A stretch of 64,000 nucleotides of DNA from Bromus sterilis (taxonomy: Eukaryota > Streptophyta > Magnoliopsida > Poales > Poaceae), in contig OX465598.1 in assembly GCA_950022295.1 (NCBI GenBank), forward strand, positions 182,523,501-182,587,500, written 5' to 3'. The notes below the pieces were generated by a model, which saw nothing but the letters and a program-made list of their open reading frames with translations, had not been told where the DNA came from and ran no database searches. Below are positions 42,643 through 53,897 of this stretch, piece after piece; positions within the stretch are counted from its first letter, which is position 1; every line of letters starts with the position of its first letter. The position numbers and the translations under genes are program-made.

Positions 42643-44905
42643 AATAAAAGTGAGAGAAGAATTGATGAGCCTGAGGACCAGATCAAGGTCGGTCCTCAAG
42701 TTGCATTGGTTAAGGATCTTGTTACTAATGATGCTTTAGATTCCAATATAAAATTTTGTGCTGTTTCCACTAACCTTGTCACAACCAAGAATAAATGCCC
42801 AATTTCAGGTACTCCAGTAGTATCTGTTAAAATAGAAATCACAATTATTATGGGCTATGCGATTTGGGATCGAGTGCTAGTGCTATCCCGTATTCACTTT
42901 ATCAAGAGATCATAGATGAGATTTCACCTTGAGAACTTGAAGAAGCTGATGTTACTATTCATCTTGCAAACAGAGCAACTATCTCTCCTATCGAAATTGT
43001 GAGAGACGTTGAAGTCTTATGCGGAAAGGTAAAATATCCTACCGACTTTCTAGTACTTGGTTCAGTAAGGGATAATTTTTGTCCTGTTATTTTTGGCAGA
43101 CCTTTTCTCAGAACTTGTGGAGCTATAATAGTTTGCAAGAAAGGTAAAGTTTCTGTTGAATTCAATGGTGACCCATATTAATTTAAATTTTCTAAGTTCT
43201 CTAAGAAGCCTTGTGGTGCTAATTTTCCTAGTAACGATAAGATTATTGAAGATATTGCTTCCATTGCTATTCCTCCTAATGATCCTTTGCAGCAATATAT
43301 GGAGGACCACGAGAATGATTTTCATATGCAGGAGAGAAATGAGCTGGACGAAATATTCTTAAGACAACCTGCTATCCTAAAGCACAACCTTCCGGTTGAG
43401 ACTTTGGGAATTTTATCGAAACCAAAAGAAGATCCAGTGTTTGATCTTAAACCTCTTCCCGATACACTCAAATATGCTTATTTAGATGAAAAGAAAGTAT
43501 ATCATGTTATTATCAATTCTAACCTCTCAGGGTATGAAGAAGAGCGACTATTGGAAGTACTTCGCAAACATCGAGGTGCAATTGGCTAAACCCTTGATGA
43601 CCTTAACGGGATTAGTCCATCTATTTGTCAACATACCATCAACCTTGATCCTCATGCTAAACCAGTTGTTGATCATCAACAACGGTTGAATCCGAAAATG
43701 ATGGATGTTGTAAGGACTGAGATTCTCAAGCTTCTAACCGCAGGTATTATCTACCCTATAGATGATAGTAAGTGGGTAAGCCTGATTCTTTCTGTTCCAA
43801 AGAAAGGAGGTACAACTGTGGTTCCTAATGATAAGAATGAACTAATACCTTAGAGAATTATTATTGGATATAGAATGTGTATTGATTACAAGAAGCTGGA
43901 CAAGGCAACCAGGAAGGACCACTACCCGTTGCCGTTCATCGACCAAATGCTTGAAATGTTATCCAAAAATACTCACTTTTGTTATCTTGATGGTTATTAT
44001 GGCTTCTCTCAAATTCATGTTAACACTGCTGATCAAGAGAAGACCACTTTTACTTGTCCCTATGGTACTTATGCTTACAGGCGTATGCCTTTTGGTTTAT
44101 GTAATGCCCCTGCTACTTGTCAAAGGTGTATGTCTGTTATCTTTCATGGTTTTTGTGAAGAAATTGTGGAGGTATTCATGGAAGATTTCTCCGTCTATGG
44201 AACCTCTTTTTACCATTGTTCCACAACCTTAATAAAGTTTTGCAGAGATGTGCGGAGAAAAATTTGGTGCTTAACTGGGAGAAGTGCCACTTTATGGTCA
44301 ACGAGGGAATTGTTCTTAGCGGCAAGATTTCCGAGAGGGGAATTGAGGTGGACAGGGCCAAGATCGAAGCAATTGAAAGGATGTCCTATCCAAGAGACAT
44401 CAAAAGTATTCGTAGTTTTCTCGGTCATGCTGGTTTCTATAGAAGATTTATTAAAGACTTTTCTAAGACTTCAAGACCCATCACTAATATTCTCCAGAAG
44501 GATGTTCCTTTTGTTTTTGATGAAGATTGTAAGGAAGCCTTCGAAGTTCTTAAGAAAGCTTTAATAACCGCTCCTATAGTACAACCACCTGATTGGAATT
44601 TACCTTTTGAAATTATGTGTGATGCTAGTGATTTTGCTGTTGGAGCTGTATTAGGGAAAAGGGTTGATAAGAAATTGAATGTTATATATTATGCTAGCAA
44701 AACCCTTGATAGTTCTCAAAAGAATTATGCTACTACTGAGAAGGAATTATTAGCAGTAGTGTTTGCTTGTGATAAGTTTAGGCAGTATATTATTGATTCT
44801 AAGGTTATTATTCATACTGACCATGATGCCATTAAGTATCTTAAGGAGAAGAAGGATGCCAAACCAAGACTCATCCGATGGGTACTCCTTCTTTAAGAAT
44901 TTGAT
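42643..44905 (+). pseudogene. pol: Protease, reverse transcriptase and RNase H (B)
   Basis: A protease-like DLGSSAS motif lies at 42861. 43287-43589 is the linker to reverse transcriptase. Reverse transcriptase spans about 43690-44560: MCIDYKKLDKATRKDHYPLP, CYLDGYYGFSQI and MPFGLCNAPAT are clear. The catalytic motif reads FMEDF (44173-44187) where FMDDF is expected, so one of the metal-binding Asp residues is lost. A frameshift near 44216 moves the thumb (FLGHAGFYRRFI) and RNase H (CDASDFAVGAVL, TTEKELLAVV, IIHTDHDA) to another frame ending in TAA at 44894. Stops also occur at 42928, 43180, 43587 and 43852. Confidence 0.85.
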
Positions 44906-46375
44906 TTGCAGATTGTCGATAGGAAAGGGGCAGACAATCTGGTGGCAGATAATCTTTCAAGGATGGAAGATATACCGCATGATCCCATTCCAGTCAACAA
45001 CAGTTTTCCAGACGAACAGCTAGCTGTTGTAAAAGTACAATCTCTCTCCGATCCTTGGTTTGCAGATTATGCTAACTTTATCGTTGCAAAGATTTTGCCT
45101 CCAGGTTTAACATTTCCAAAAAGGAATAAGTTCTTCCACGATTTGAGGCAGGATGACCCACATCTTTTCAAAGAAGGTCCAGATGGGATCGTGAGGAGAT
45201 GCATACCGGAACACGAGCAGAAGGACCTTCTCAGACAATGTCACGATAGTCCATATGGAGGACATCATGCCGGTGAGAGGACCACACATAAGGTTCTTCA
45301 ATCAGGTTTTTATTGGCCTACTCTCTTTAAGGATGTTAGAAATTATGTCTTATCCTGTGATAAGTGTCAGAGAGTTGGTAATATTAGTAGAAGGAATGAG
45401 ATGCCTATGAATTTCTCTTTAGTGATTGAGCCTTTTGATTGCTGGGGTTTTGATTTTATGGGTCCTTTTCCTCCCTCGCACAAGTACACTCACATTTTAG
45501 TTGTTGTTGATTATGTAACCAAGTGGGTAGAGGCAATCCCCACTGAAAGTGCTGATCACAAGACATCTTTGAAAATTCTCAAGGATGTAATTTTTCCTAG
45601 GTTTGGAGTACCCAGGTACCTCATGACTGACGGGGGTTCACACTTTACGCATGGAGATTTTAGAAAAGATTTAGCCAAGTACGATGTCAAACATAGAATT
45701 GCATCACCGTACCACCCTCAAACTAGTGGGCAAGTTGAGCTCACCAATAGAGACATCAAGTTGATCTAACAGAAGACAGTTAATAGAAATAGAAAAGGTT
45801 GGTCAAATAAGTTAGGAGATGCTTTGTGGGTGTATAGAACTGCTTAAAAAAACCATGGGCATGTCTCCCTATAAGATGGTCTATGGCAAGGCTTGCCATC
45901 TGCCATTAGAATTAGAACACAAAGCTTTCTGGGCTATTAGAGAGCTTAACGCTGACCCGAAATTAGCTGGTGAAAAGCGTCTCATGAACTTGACTTCTCT
46001 AGATGAGTGGAGAAGTGAAGCTTACGAGAGCGCTAAAATGTTCAAGGAAAGGTAAAGAAGTGGCACGATAGGAGGATTCTGAAACGTGAATTTAATGTTG
46101 GTGATAAAGTTTTGTTGTTTAGATCCCGTTTCAGGTTATCTCTAGGTAAACTACTTTCCAGGTGGGAAGGGCCATTTCATATTGAAGAATTCTACCGCTC
46201 GGGTGCAATCCAGATTAACAATTTCGAAGGCACCAAACTTCAAGTTGTGAATGGGCAAAGACTTAAGCATTACATAGCAGGAGACCCTGTCAATGTTGAT
46301 GTGGATTTGGTATACACAACAACTCATGAAGAACATGTTGCAGCCCTGTTTCAGACACCAGCAGAAGCAGAATAA
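44906..46375 (+). pseudogene. int: Integrase (B)
   Basis: The zinc-binding domain is HDSPYGGHHAGERTTHK with CDKCQ. The catalytic core has CWGFDFMGPF, YLMTDGGSHF and TSGQVELTNRD, so D, D and E are present. A TAA at 45767 ends the long frame; it continues as 45819-46055 (SPYKMVYGKACHLPLELE) and 46112-46375 (LGKLLSRWEGPFHIEE), the C-terminal GPF module. It would insert Athila cDNA but is split by three breaks. Confidence 0.85.
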
Positions 46376-46601
46376 GGAAAGGTATGTATTATGGTAAGGA
46401 AACATCGCGAACCGCCATAAAAATCCCATATTATGAATTTTTGTAAAATTAGGAAATTTTGAGGCCTAAGTGGAGCTGGGAAAAGCTCTAGGGGGGCCAG
46501 GCGCCCCCCTGGCGCGGCCTACCCCCTGGCCACGCCGGGAGGCCTCCTAGGCACCTAGGAGTCCGTCTCCGACCCCACTTTGGCTCGTTACCTTCCTTTC
46601 T

Positions 46602-47216
46602 ATGCAGAAATTTTTGCTATATATTTTCCCGGATTGTTCCGGCAACGTATCTCGCGATTTCGTGTGTTTTCTTTTCGATCTGTTTCTGCCAGAAAATATT
46701 TTAGCTAGACCTAGGTGCCATGGCTTCCCCAAGGAGAAGTTCGTCGTCAACGTCATCAACCCTTACCTCACTGAGGTGAAGAAGCACCCTCAGGTCGTTC
46801 GGATGGAGGACGGTGTCCTCCATCAAGAAGATCTGAAGGGACCTAACAAGGAGGGGAGCGTCCAGGCCAGGCTAGAAGAAGTGGAGCAAGAAGTCTTCAA
46901 GTATAAGATGATGGTCGAGCGTGGTGTTGAAACTAACTTTGACATCATCAACGAGCTGAAGGAACATTCCAAGAAGGAGATGAAGGAGATGTTGTCAAGC
47001 ATCAACGAGCTGGAAGAAAAAGTGTTCGAGCTTCAAGGGAAGATCTATGATCTGAAGAACCAGAACTGTGAGTATGAACTAAAGTTTCTGCGCATGGGTT
47101 TGGGTGCTGAGTGCAGGATCTTGGAGACTGAAGCTTCATATGAGACTGGAGAACCGCTGCCATGGAAGCGCTTTGCCAAGGACTACGTGATCAACATGAA
47201 CAAGAATGAGGAGTGA
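46602..47216 (+). CDS. Third open frame of Athila B, coiled-coil protein
   Basis: The 204-codon frame lies between integrase and the 3' UTR, where Athila elements carry an additional, sometimes env-like, gene. Residues about 75-160 are rich in Glu, Lys and Leu with heptad spacing (ARLEEVEQEVFKYKMMVE, ELEEKVFELQGKIYDLKN), predicting a coiled coil. The first 45 residues look like upstream non-coding sequence read by chance; the ATG of GCCATGGCTTCCCC at 46719 is in another frame, so a frameshift may separate the true start. I see no signal peptide or transmembrane segment in the conserved part, so I do not call it env. Confidence 0.5.
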   Translation: MQKFLLYIFPDCSGNVSRDFVCFLFDLFLPENILARPRCHGFPKEKFVVNVINPYLTEVKKHPQVVRMEDGVLHQEDLKGPNKEGSVQARLEEVEQEVFKYKMMVERGVETNFDIINELKEHSKKEMKEMLSSINELEEKVFELQGKIYDLKNQNCEYELKFLRMGLGAECRILETEASYETGEPLPWKRFAKDYVINMNKNEE

Positions 47217-48857
47217 AATCTCCATGCTAATGGCATCCCCTTAGGTTGTCCCAATCTTGGGGGAGTACCCTGTATCTTTATATTTATCTTTGTCTTTTAG
47301 AGTCAAGTAAAGTCGTATCGTGTCTAGGGAAGTTATCTTATAAAATAGTGTTTGCATTGAGGTCTATCAGTCCTTTTTGGAGAGTTATGTATCCGTGAGT
47401 GTGGAGTCGTCTATGATGGAATATTAATGAGAAGTCTATTGATTCCTTCGCTGCACTCGGTATTCTCTTCACGCAATCGACCTTATGATGATTCTTATGG
47501 GGAGTATTGACCTTATATCAGGTATGGCTTTGAAAACTTTATTTAATCTTGCCAAACATAGCTTTGGTCATAACAACAAGCATGATTTCAAAGTAGCGAC
47601 ATAGCCAAAAACTTTATGTTATTATGCTTGAAGTGTTATGTTGACAAGGAAGACAACTTGATGTGCTATGCTTATTTTAATGTTTATGCTTTATATTGCT
47701 TTGCATCTAAGTCATCATCAATTGTCTGTTCTCTCAAAACCTTTGCTAGCCAAACCTCTGTACTAAGCGGAATTCTGCTTGTGCATCCATACCCTGAAAC
47801 CAATATCTTCTATATGAGTCCACCATACCTTCCTATTCGTGGTATTCCACTATCACTCCTAAAGTATAGAATTTATGTGTTATCCTTAAATGTTCAAAAT
47901 CTTCTATTTTGTGCCCCTATTTTAGCTCATGAGGAAGTAGTAGTTAATTCATGATCTTCTTAAGTTGGACAAGTTTTATCCCGGGATTGCATGTCTATCT
48001 TCAAACCCCTAATACGAGGAGGAATTGGCATGAGTGCGCCCAGCTCATAAAAGATAATACAACAAACAAACCCTCCTTCACGCTTTGTTCATGAGAAATT
48101 AGAAAACTTTGGCAGTGATAAACAAATGAGATTGCGGGGATGTGATCGTCCCCGTGTGGGAGCCGTTCCTCGAAACTTGTCCAATTAGATAAGTAATTGA
48201 GTTATCTATTAGCATTCGTTGACAAATCATGCACCTCTCAATACTTGTTTTCATTCTGTTTGATTTAAGGATAGCACATGAGTTTTCCCTACTTCCCTAG
48301 AGCAGGGCCTATCTTTTAGTTTTAGGTTGAGTCAGTTATTCCTACTTCTTTCTATTCTTAAAGAGAGCAGACACTTGATGTGACAAGGATTCATTCATAT
48401 AAAGCAGCATTAAGATCTATCATAAAACATCCTTGTTGACATTATCATTTGATAAGTAAGTTGTTTGTTAAGCCTGGCTGAAGAAAACATCTTCCTTTGT
48501 GTTAACATTTTCACTTCGTGCCTAACAACATGTTCTTTCAAAACCTTCAATTGATCTCATCAAAATATAAAAAGAAAGAGCAAAAGTAAGAGCTATTAGT
48601 TGTTCTTTGACCAAAGGACATGTTTGCCATGATTTGATGAGTTTCCTTAGCCCTACTCTTGATTATAATTGTTATTACTCTTTCATAAAGGCCCTATGAG
48701 TTGAAGATTGATGTTGAGGATGTTTGAGTTTGGTGAAGAAATCATGATTCTTCTTGTCCGTATTCTATTTATCGACACTTCACTCTCTAAACTTGTGGAC
48801 AGGTTTACCGAACTCAGTTTTCGCTTGGGGACAAGCGAGGTCTAAACTTGGTGGAGT
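47217..48857 (+). other. B 3' UTR
   Basis: This is 1.6 kb of AT-rich non-coding sequence. From 48003 it is collinear with element A (15199-15339 and 25193-25900) and gives the intact insertion site of D at 48148. It ends at GAGTTG before the LTR; the polypurine tract reads CTTGGTGGAG. Confidence 0.8.
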
Positions 48858-49839
48858 TGATACGTCCAAAATGCATCACTATTTTATATCGTAATTCGTC
48901 CTTATTCATTGATATATTTCACATTACGATGATGTTCTTATATTGTTTTGGCTTGTTTTACACAGTTTGCAACTTTTCGGTGCCGAAGCAGCAAATGCGG
49001 GATTCAATGGTAAAAAGTGGACTCTCAGTTGTTGAAGAAGAACACCTCCAAATTACCTGAAAATCTACGGAGGGTGTTTTTGAGAGGATCGACGAAGACA
49101 TGCAAAAGAGGGACCAGAGGGGGGCCACAGGGTGCCCAGGCGACCACCTGGCGCGGCCCCCACCCTGGCCGCGCCGGGAGGGCGCCTGGAGCCCTGGGAC
49201 CACCCCAGGCACCCCCCTCTGGCCTATATACTCTTCTTCATCCGGAAACCCTAAAGAGAGGAGTTTTTACGGAGTTCCGCTGCCGCTCCGTGGCGGAAAC
49301 TTACAGAGCAGAAAAGGGCTCTCCGGCGGGCAGATTCCGCAGAGGAGATCACCTCCCTGAAGGGAAGATCATCGCCATCGTTATGACCATCATCATGGGC
49401 ATCATCGAGAACATCATCCACATCATCCCCAACATCAGCACCATCTTCATCTTCATCCAATCTCATCTCACAATTGCAACTTGCGTTGTAACTCGTACTA
49501 TTTGTCCTCTCTACTCTATCGGTGTTGATTACTACTTTGTGGTGAATGCTATTGAGTTTTTTTGGAGAAATATCATTATGACCAGATTGTTTACCACTTA
49601 TTTATCACCTCTGATCGTGATCTCTTTTATGTCTTGTGAGTAGTTACTTTAGTTCTTGAGGACATGGGAGAAGTCTTGTTGTTACTAGTCATATGATGTT
49701 GAAGTAATATGTGTTGTTTGATATTTAAGTCGTGTTGTTATTTTCCTAGTGGTGTTGTGTGAGTCGAACACTCAATACTTCGCCTTATTAAGGACCTAGG
49801 GGAATACATTGTGTATAAAGAATGCTTACGGTGGGTTGC
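48858..49839 (+). repeat. B 3' LTR, truncated
   Basis: It starts TGATACGTCC and matches 25901-26880, then ends at GGTGGGTTGC where the E2 LTR begins. The last 455 bp of the LTR are absent in this window. Confidence 0.85.
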
Positions 49840-50145
49840 TGTAAGGCCCGATATGCGGTACTGTTCCAGATCTAGGTGTTTCCACCCAGATCCGGGGACG
49901 AAGCACATATCGGTCCCACCGCGACATATGACAAAGCCATATGCCCCAGATTTCGATCATGATATCACAACATTACAGATACAAGGATACAACATCTTAT
50001 ACAATTGGCATACAACTGTCTCAAATACAATACAACAGCGGAAGATATATGTCTGAGTATAGACTACGAGCAAATGCCTAGTGGCAAAGAAAACCATCGA
50101 TCCCATAACCACACGGGTCCAGGCCCTCCGCAGGGATCCGCCTAA

Positions 50146-51576
50146 CTAGTCTTCGTCGAGTCTCCACGTGAAACGTCGATCACCGTACCTGTTGTCGATC
50201 AAGAACCCTGAAAAGAGTTTGGGGGTAGTATCATGAGTACAGAGGTACTCAGCATCCAACTATAGTGGTCATCTGACCCAGCAAGGACTTCATCACTCGT
50301 CATTCTAGGACAACTAGTAGTTTACGGTAAGGAAGGGGTAAGTGGTGAGGTTGCTGCCGCACTAGCATTTATGAAGTGGCTAACGATCTAGAGAGTAAGG
50401 TAAGAAGCCAAGCATTCGACGAGGAATCTCCTCCAACAAGTCTTGCTATCAACTACTACGCAATCATAACACCTATCCTATCCTTGTCCTCCTCTTCGCA
50501 TCCCGACGAAGAAGAAGCAATCAAGGCACACACACACGTTGATCAGGTTATATTAAGATTAACTTAGTTGTTGTTGTCTATGAACAAGGAGTAGGTCTCA
50601 AGTCGTCCATAACCGTGGACACGGCTTCTCGAAAAGATTTAACCCTGCAGGGGTGTACCAACTGCCCATTACGAGGCTCCGCACGCACGCCCATCTCTCT
50701 CAGTTGCTACCCATGCTAGGCAACCATTTTATGATTTAGTCCCAAGAGATCCGGAACGACAGGTCCCTCTAACTAACAACGCACAAATCGGGGTGGCCCC
50801 CGGTGAGTCGACATCCAACTCAAAAGCCGGCCGCGCTATCGAGTCGGCCTCTACCGTCTGGACGAGGTCGAGGTAACTAAACCAACACTGTGCATAGCCC
50901 TCGAGCTTCCAGGTTTGGACCAACAAAGGAACTCTGTCTCCGCTGGCCCGAGTTGTTTGAAAATCTGCGAGGTCGACACTCTCACACACACGTTTTGCAA
51001 AAGGTAAAACCATCTTGGGCCACCACTAGAAATGCTTGAAGCTAGATAGGTAAGAAGAGGGGACCCCATACAATCCCACACGCGGTTAGGCACGCTCAGT
51101 CTTAAAACCAATACCCGGAACTCGGATCCTAGGTGACTCGAATGGAACAAAGCGTCGGGGCGGGTTAGCCTAGACCTTCCATCCTTCGTCGAATATAGTC
51201 AACATTATAATAATCATATCATCCACAACAATATAATAATGTGATATCCCAAACCCAGGAGTAACAGGGGGGTAACATCGTAGCATCCTAAGCATGCATA
51301 CTAAGCAGGGGCTGAGCAACGAGCAATAGTAACATGGCAGTACAAGGTTTGCTGGGAAGGGACATGGCTGTGTCGGTTTGAAAGAGGCTGTAAACATGTG
51401 GTAGGATCAAACATCGAAGCTAACCTAGACTAGCATGCAAACCGCTGGTTGAAATAGAATGGATCATAAGTAATGTATAGTCCTTGCCTGTTGATAAGTC
51501 GGGTTCCAAAGGTGTAGTTGATCGCAAGCTCGCATCGTCTCCGAAGGTACCCGCGGGAGCACACAAGAAGTAAACA
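50146..51576 (-). other. Candidate spliced mini-gene in E2 LTR (last two exons)
   Basis: Penultimate exon 51576-51488 follows TTTCCAG and has 1 nt, 29 codons (VYFLCAPAGTFGDDASLRS onward) and a final G before a GCAAGG donor. Terminal exon 50207-50146 follows CTCTTTTCAG; G plus GG makes Gly and the frame runs FLIDNRYGDRRFTWRLDED to TAG. The GC donor, the phase and the 29-codon length equal those in E4, although the peptides are very different. The same penultimate exon is present at 60872-60960 in the second LTR, whose terminal exon was deleted. The GC-rich leader with donor-like GTGG/GTGAGC at 52737 may hold the first exon. Function unknown. Confidence 0.45.
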
Positions 51577-52689
51577 CTGGAAAGCAATCAAGGAGCAAGC
51601 ACTCTATTACTACGAGGCAACACAAGATCAAGAAGACAACACAAGGCACGGCAACGCGATACGGATCTATCATCGAGAACGGTTACTAACAGTTTAAGTG
51701 GGGTATCGGTCACACACGACGAATACCGCACGTTTACGGTGGTTCAAGTTTCTTAGCTACAAGTGATCAATCAACGGTTATTAACATGGAAACTCAAGCA
51801 AGCATGGCATAGCACACAAACATTTCAAGAGGTGAAGCACAAAGTAAACTATCTATGCTAGTCAATTTAAGTGAGGCACAACCTAAACATGGCATGAAAC
51901 TAAGTGCCGCACGATGATTAAAAGGATTTGGTACTGTTCTGTCCTAAACCAAATTTTAGGTTGGTTAACAACAGCAAGAAATAGCATAAACACAAAGTAC
52001 ACGAAAAACTAATCAAGTTACATATAAAGAACACTCCAAACGGAGTTACGGTTAAAAAGATATAAGCAAAACAAGTTACAGACACAAGCTGTATAAACTG
52101 GGGTAAATCTATATGCAACATTGCAGCAACATGACATAGCAATACATGGGATGAAATAAGACATGATTCTTAACAATATGCAATTGGAATCACTCAATTC
52201 CGATAAACGGTCGCGACACACTCGTCGACCGAAGTTGCAACAAAATAACAGTTTTCAGCACAACAGCACATTAACATCAAGATCACCACTTTGGAGCAAG
52301 ATTTAATATAGCTAGAGCACCCAAACATGGCAAGTTAAAGCATGGAAATGAAGTACACATGATGCTTAACACATAGGAGAAAGAATCAAAGTAATAGGCC
52401 TCATGGATGAGTCACAATCATCATGCAAAGTTGCAACAAAATATAAACAGCAGCACTTAACAGGAAAAAGTAGCAGTTTAACGGCCTGATGCCCACTTTA
52501 GCACACAATTACACAATCAAGATGAGCTCAAACGGAAAAACTTTCTACATACAAATTCTAGAGCACGCAAAACTGAGCAACTTTCATTTTGGGGGCACGT
52601 TCATCGGAGCTACGGTTCAACGGGAAAACGTGTTACAAAACAGCATCAGCAGCACATTTCAGCACTTAACAGAAAAAAGAAAAACTTAA

Positions 52690-53400
52690 GGGAAGGAAAA
52701 AAACAGAAGGGCGGCCGGGCTGCTCACCCACGGGCCGACCCATGAGGATGCTGGAGGGGGGTCAGGCGGCTGGGCCTGGCATGGCCTTGGGCCTGGCTGC
52801 ATGTTGGGCTGGGGGAGGCAGCCGGCCTGGCAGATCTGGGCCGTGGGCCCACGTGGGAGGTTGAGGGGCTGGCCGGCTCGGGCTCCCTCCCGAGCACGAC
52901 CGCAGGCGGCGGCGGTGGCTGCCTCCCGGTGGCGCGCCGGCCACCGGCGACGAGGGACAGCGGGGCGCCCAAGAGGCGCAGGCGGCGGGCGAGGGGGTGC
53001 CGGATCCAGCGGAGTCCAGCTCCGGGAGGTCCACGTGCGGGGCGGCTCGAGCTCCTTCGGGGGCTCCAATGGCGGCCGGCTGCTTCGTGGCTGCAAGGGA
53101 GAGAGGAAGAGGTGAGGAGGTTAGAGAGGAGAAAGAGGAGAAGAGAGAGGAGAGGGAAGGAGGGAGAGGAGGCGCGGCGGGGCTGGCGGCCTGCTGCCGG
53201 CGGCGGCTCCACGGCTGATTCGGGTGCGTCCACGGGAGAGATTGGAGGAGGGAGAGAGGTGGGAGATGGCTAGGGGCAATGTGGCGCAATCCTGGCCACC
53301 CGATCGCGCGATCCAACGGTCCAAAAAATCTGGGATCTGGGAGGCAAAATTGGGCAAAGTGGAGGGGGTGGCTGCATATTTGTGCTAGGGAAACCCTAGG
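52690..53400 (-). other. GC-rich transcribed leader of E2 LTR
   Basis: Starting about 30 bp after the TATA box, this part has long overlapping frames on both strands, mostly Ala, Pro, Arg, Ser and Gly. These look like composition effects rather than protein. Possible first-exon coding (VDAPESAVEPPP) lacks an ATG here. It ends near a GTGAGC donor-like site. The same region is at 62058-62770 and 63536-63770. Confidence 0.45.
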
Positions 53401-53421
53401 AATTGGTGGGAGTGTGGTGGT

Positions 53422-53431
53422 CTTTATATAG
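53422..53431 (-). promoter_or_regulatory. TATA-like box, E2 left LTR
   Basis: CTATATAAAG on the minus strand, repeated in the other LTR copies at 62790-62799 and 63800-63809 and in E1 at 9324-9333. It lies about 470 bp inside the LTR 5' end. Confidence 0.65.
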
Positions 53432-53897
53432 CCCAGGTGGCTGGCAGTTTGCAAAAACATCCCCGGTTTTTATCTCGCGCGCGCGGTGCTCACGTTTTTG
53501 CCCACCGGGGGTCCGCCGGACCTCCGATTCGGGTAAAACTTCGAACTGCGCGATCAGCGAGTCCAGCCGGCGGCGTTCACCTCGCTTTGGAACCGTTCCG
53601 AGAACACTTTCCGGGGTGCTATAAAAATAACCCGTTTAATTATTAAACGGGGTTTTTCGTTCCGTTGGCTGCGGCTGGTCTCGTGCGGTTTTCGCGACGG
53701 TGATCGGGTGAAACCCTGTGTCGCAAAGGTCGAGTGTCAGGGTGGCAAGGGTCGGTCTCCGTCCGATACGAGATAAGAGGGGGGAAATAATCGCCGATCG
53801 ATAAATCGGGGATGCAAACACCGCAAACAAATCAGACAATCAAACAATTCACACCGAAAACAAAATTTTTGATTTTTGTGAAAACTGGGCTGTTACA

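Larger units (their letters stand above)
25901..49839 (+). mobile_element. B: Athila-type Ty3 element with nested insertions
   Basis: B has a 5' LTR, primer site, gag start, then C (27419-36926) and E4 (37034-41776) inserted in its 5' part. Gag, protease, reverse transcriptase, RNase H and integrase follow, then a third open frame, a 1.6-kb UTR and a 3' LTR truncated at 49839 where E2 begins. Many stops and frameshifts make it inactive. Without insertions it would be about 9.7 kb, normal for Athila. Confidence 0.85.
49840..53897 (-). repeat. E2 left LTR (4058 bp)
   Basis: It runs from TGTAAGGCCCGATATG to GGGCTGTTACA. On the minus strand the order is promoter (53422), GC-rich leader (53400-52690), AT-rich part (52690-51700), penultimate exon (51576-51488), conserved block (50665-50600), GAGTAC/GTACTC hairpin (about 50250) and terminal exon (50207-50146). 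It is close to the second E2 LTR and more distant from E1. Confidence 0.85.

Noticed and set aside
46602..46740. Signal peptide of an envelope protein (hydrophobic FLLYIFPDCSG)
   Set aside because: The hydrophobic start lies in sequence that appears non-coding, before a likely frameshift. No transmembrane segment follows.
52686..53460. 232-codon minus-strand frame in E2
   Set aside because: Its first ATG lies upstream of the TATA-proximal start, other frames are equally open, and the repeats at 62029-62828 and 63475-63838 do not keep one frame better than another. Treated as leader sequence, though part could be a first exon.
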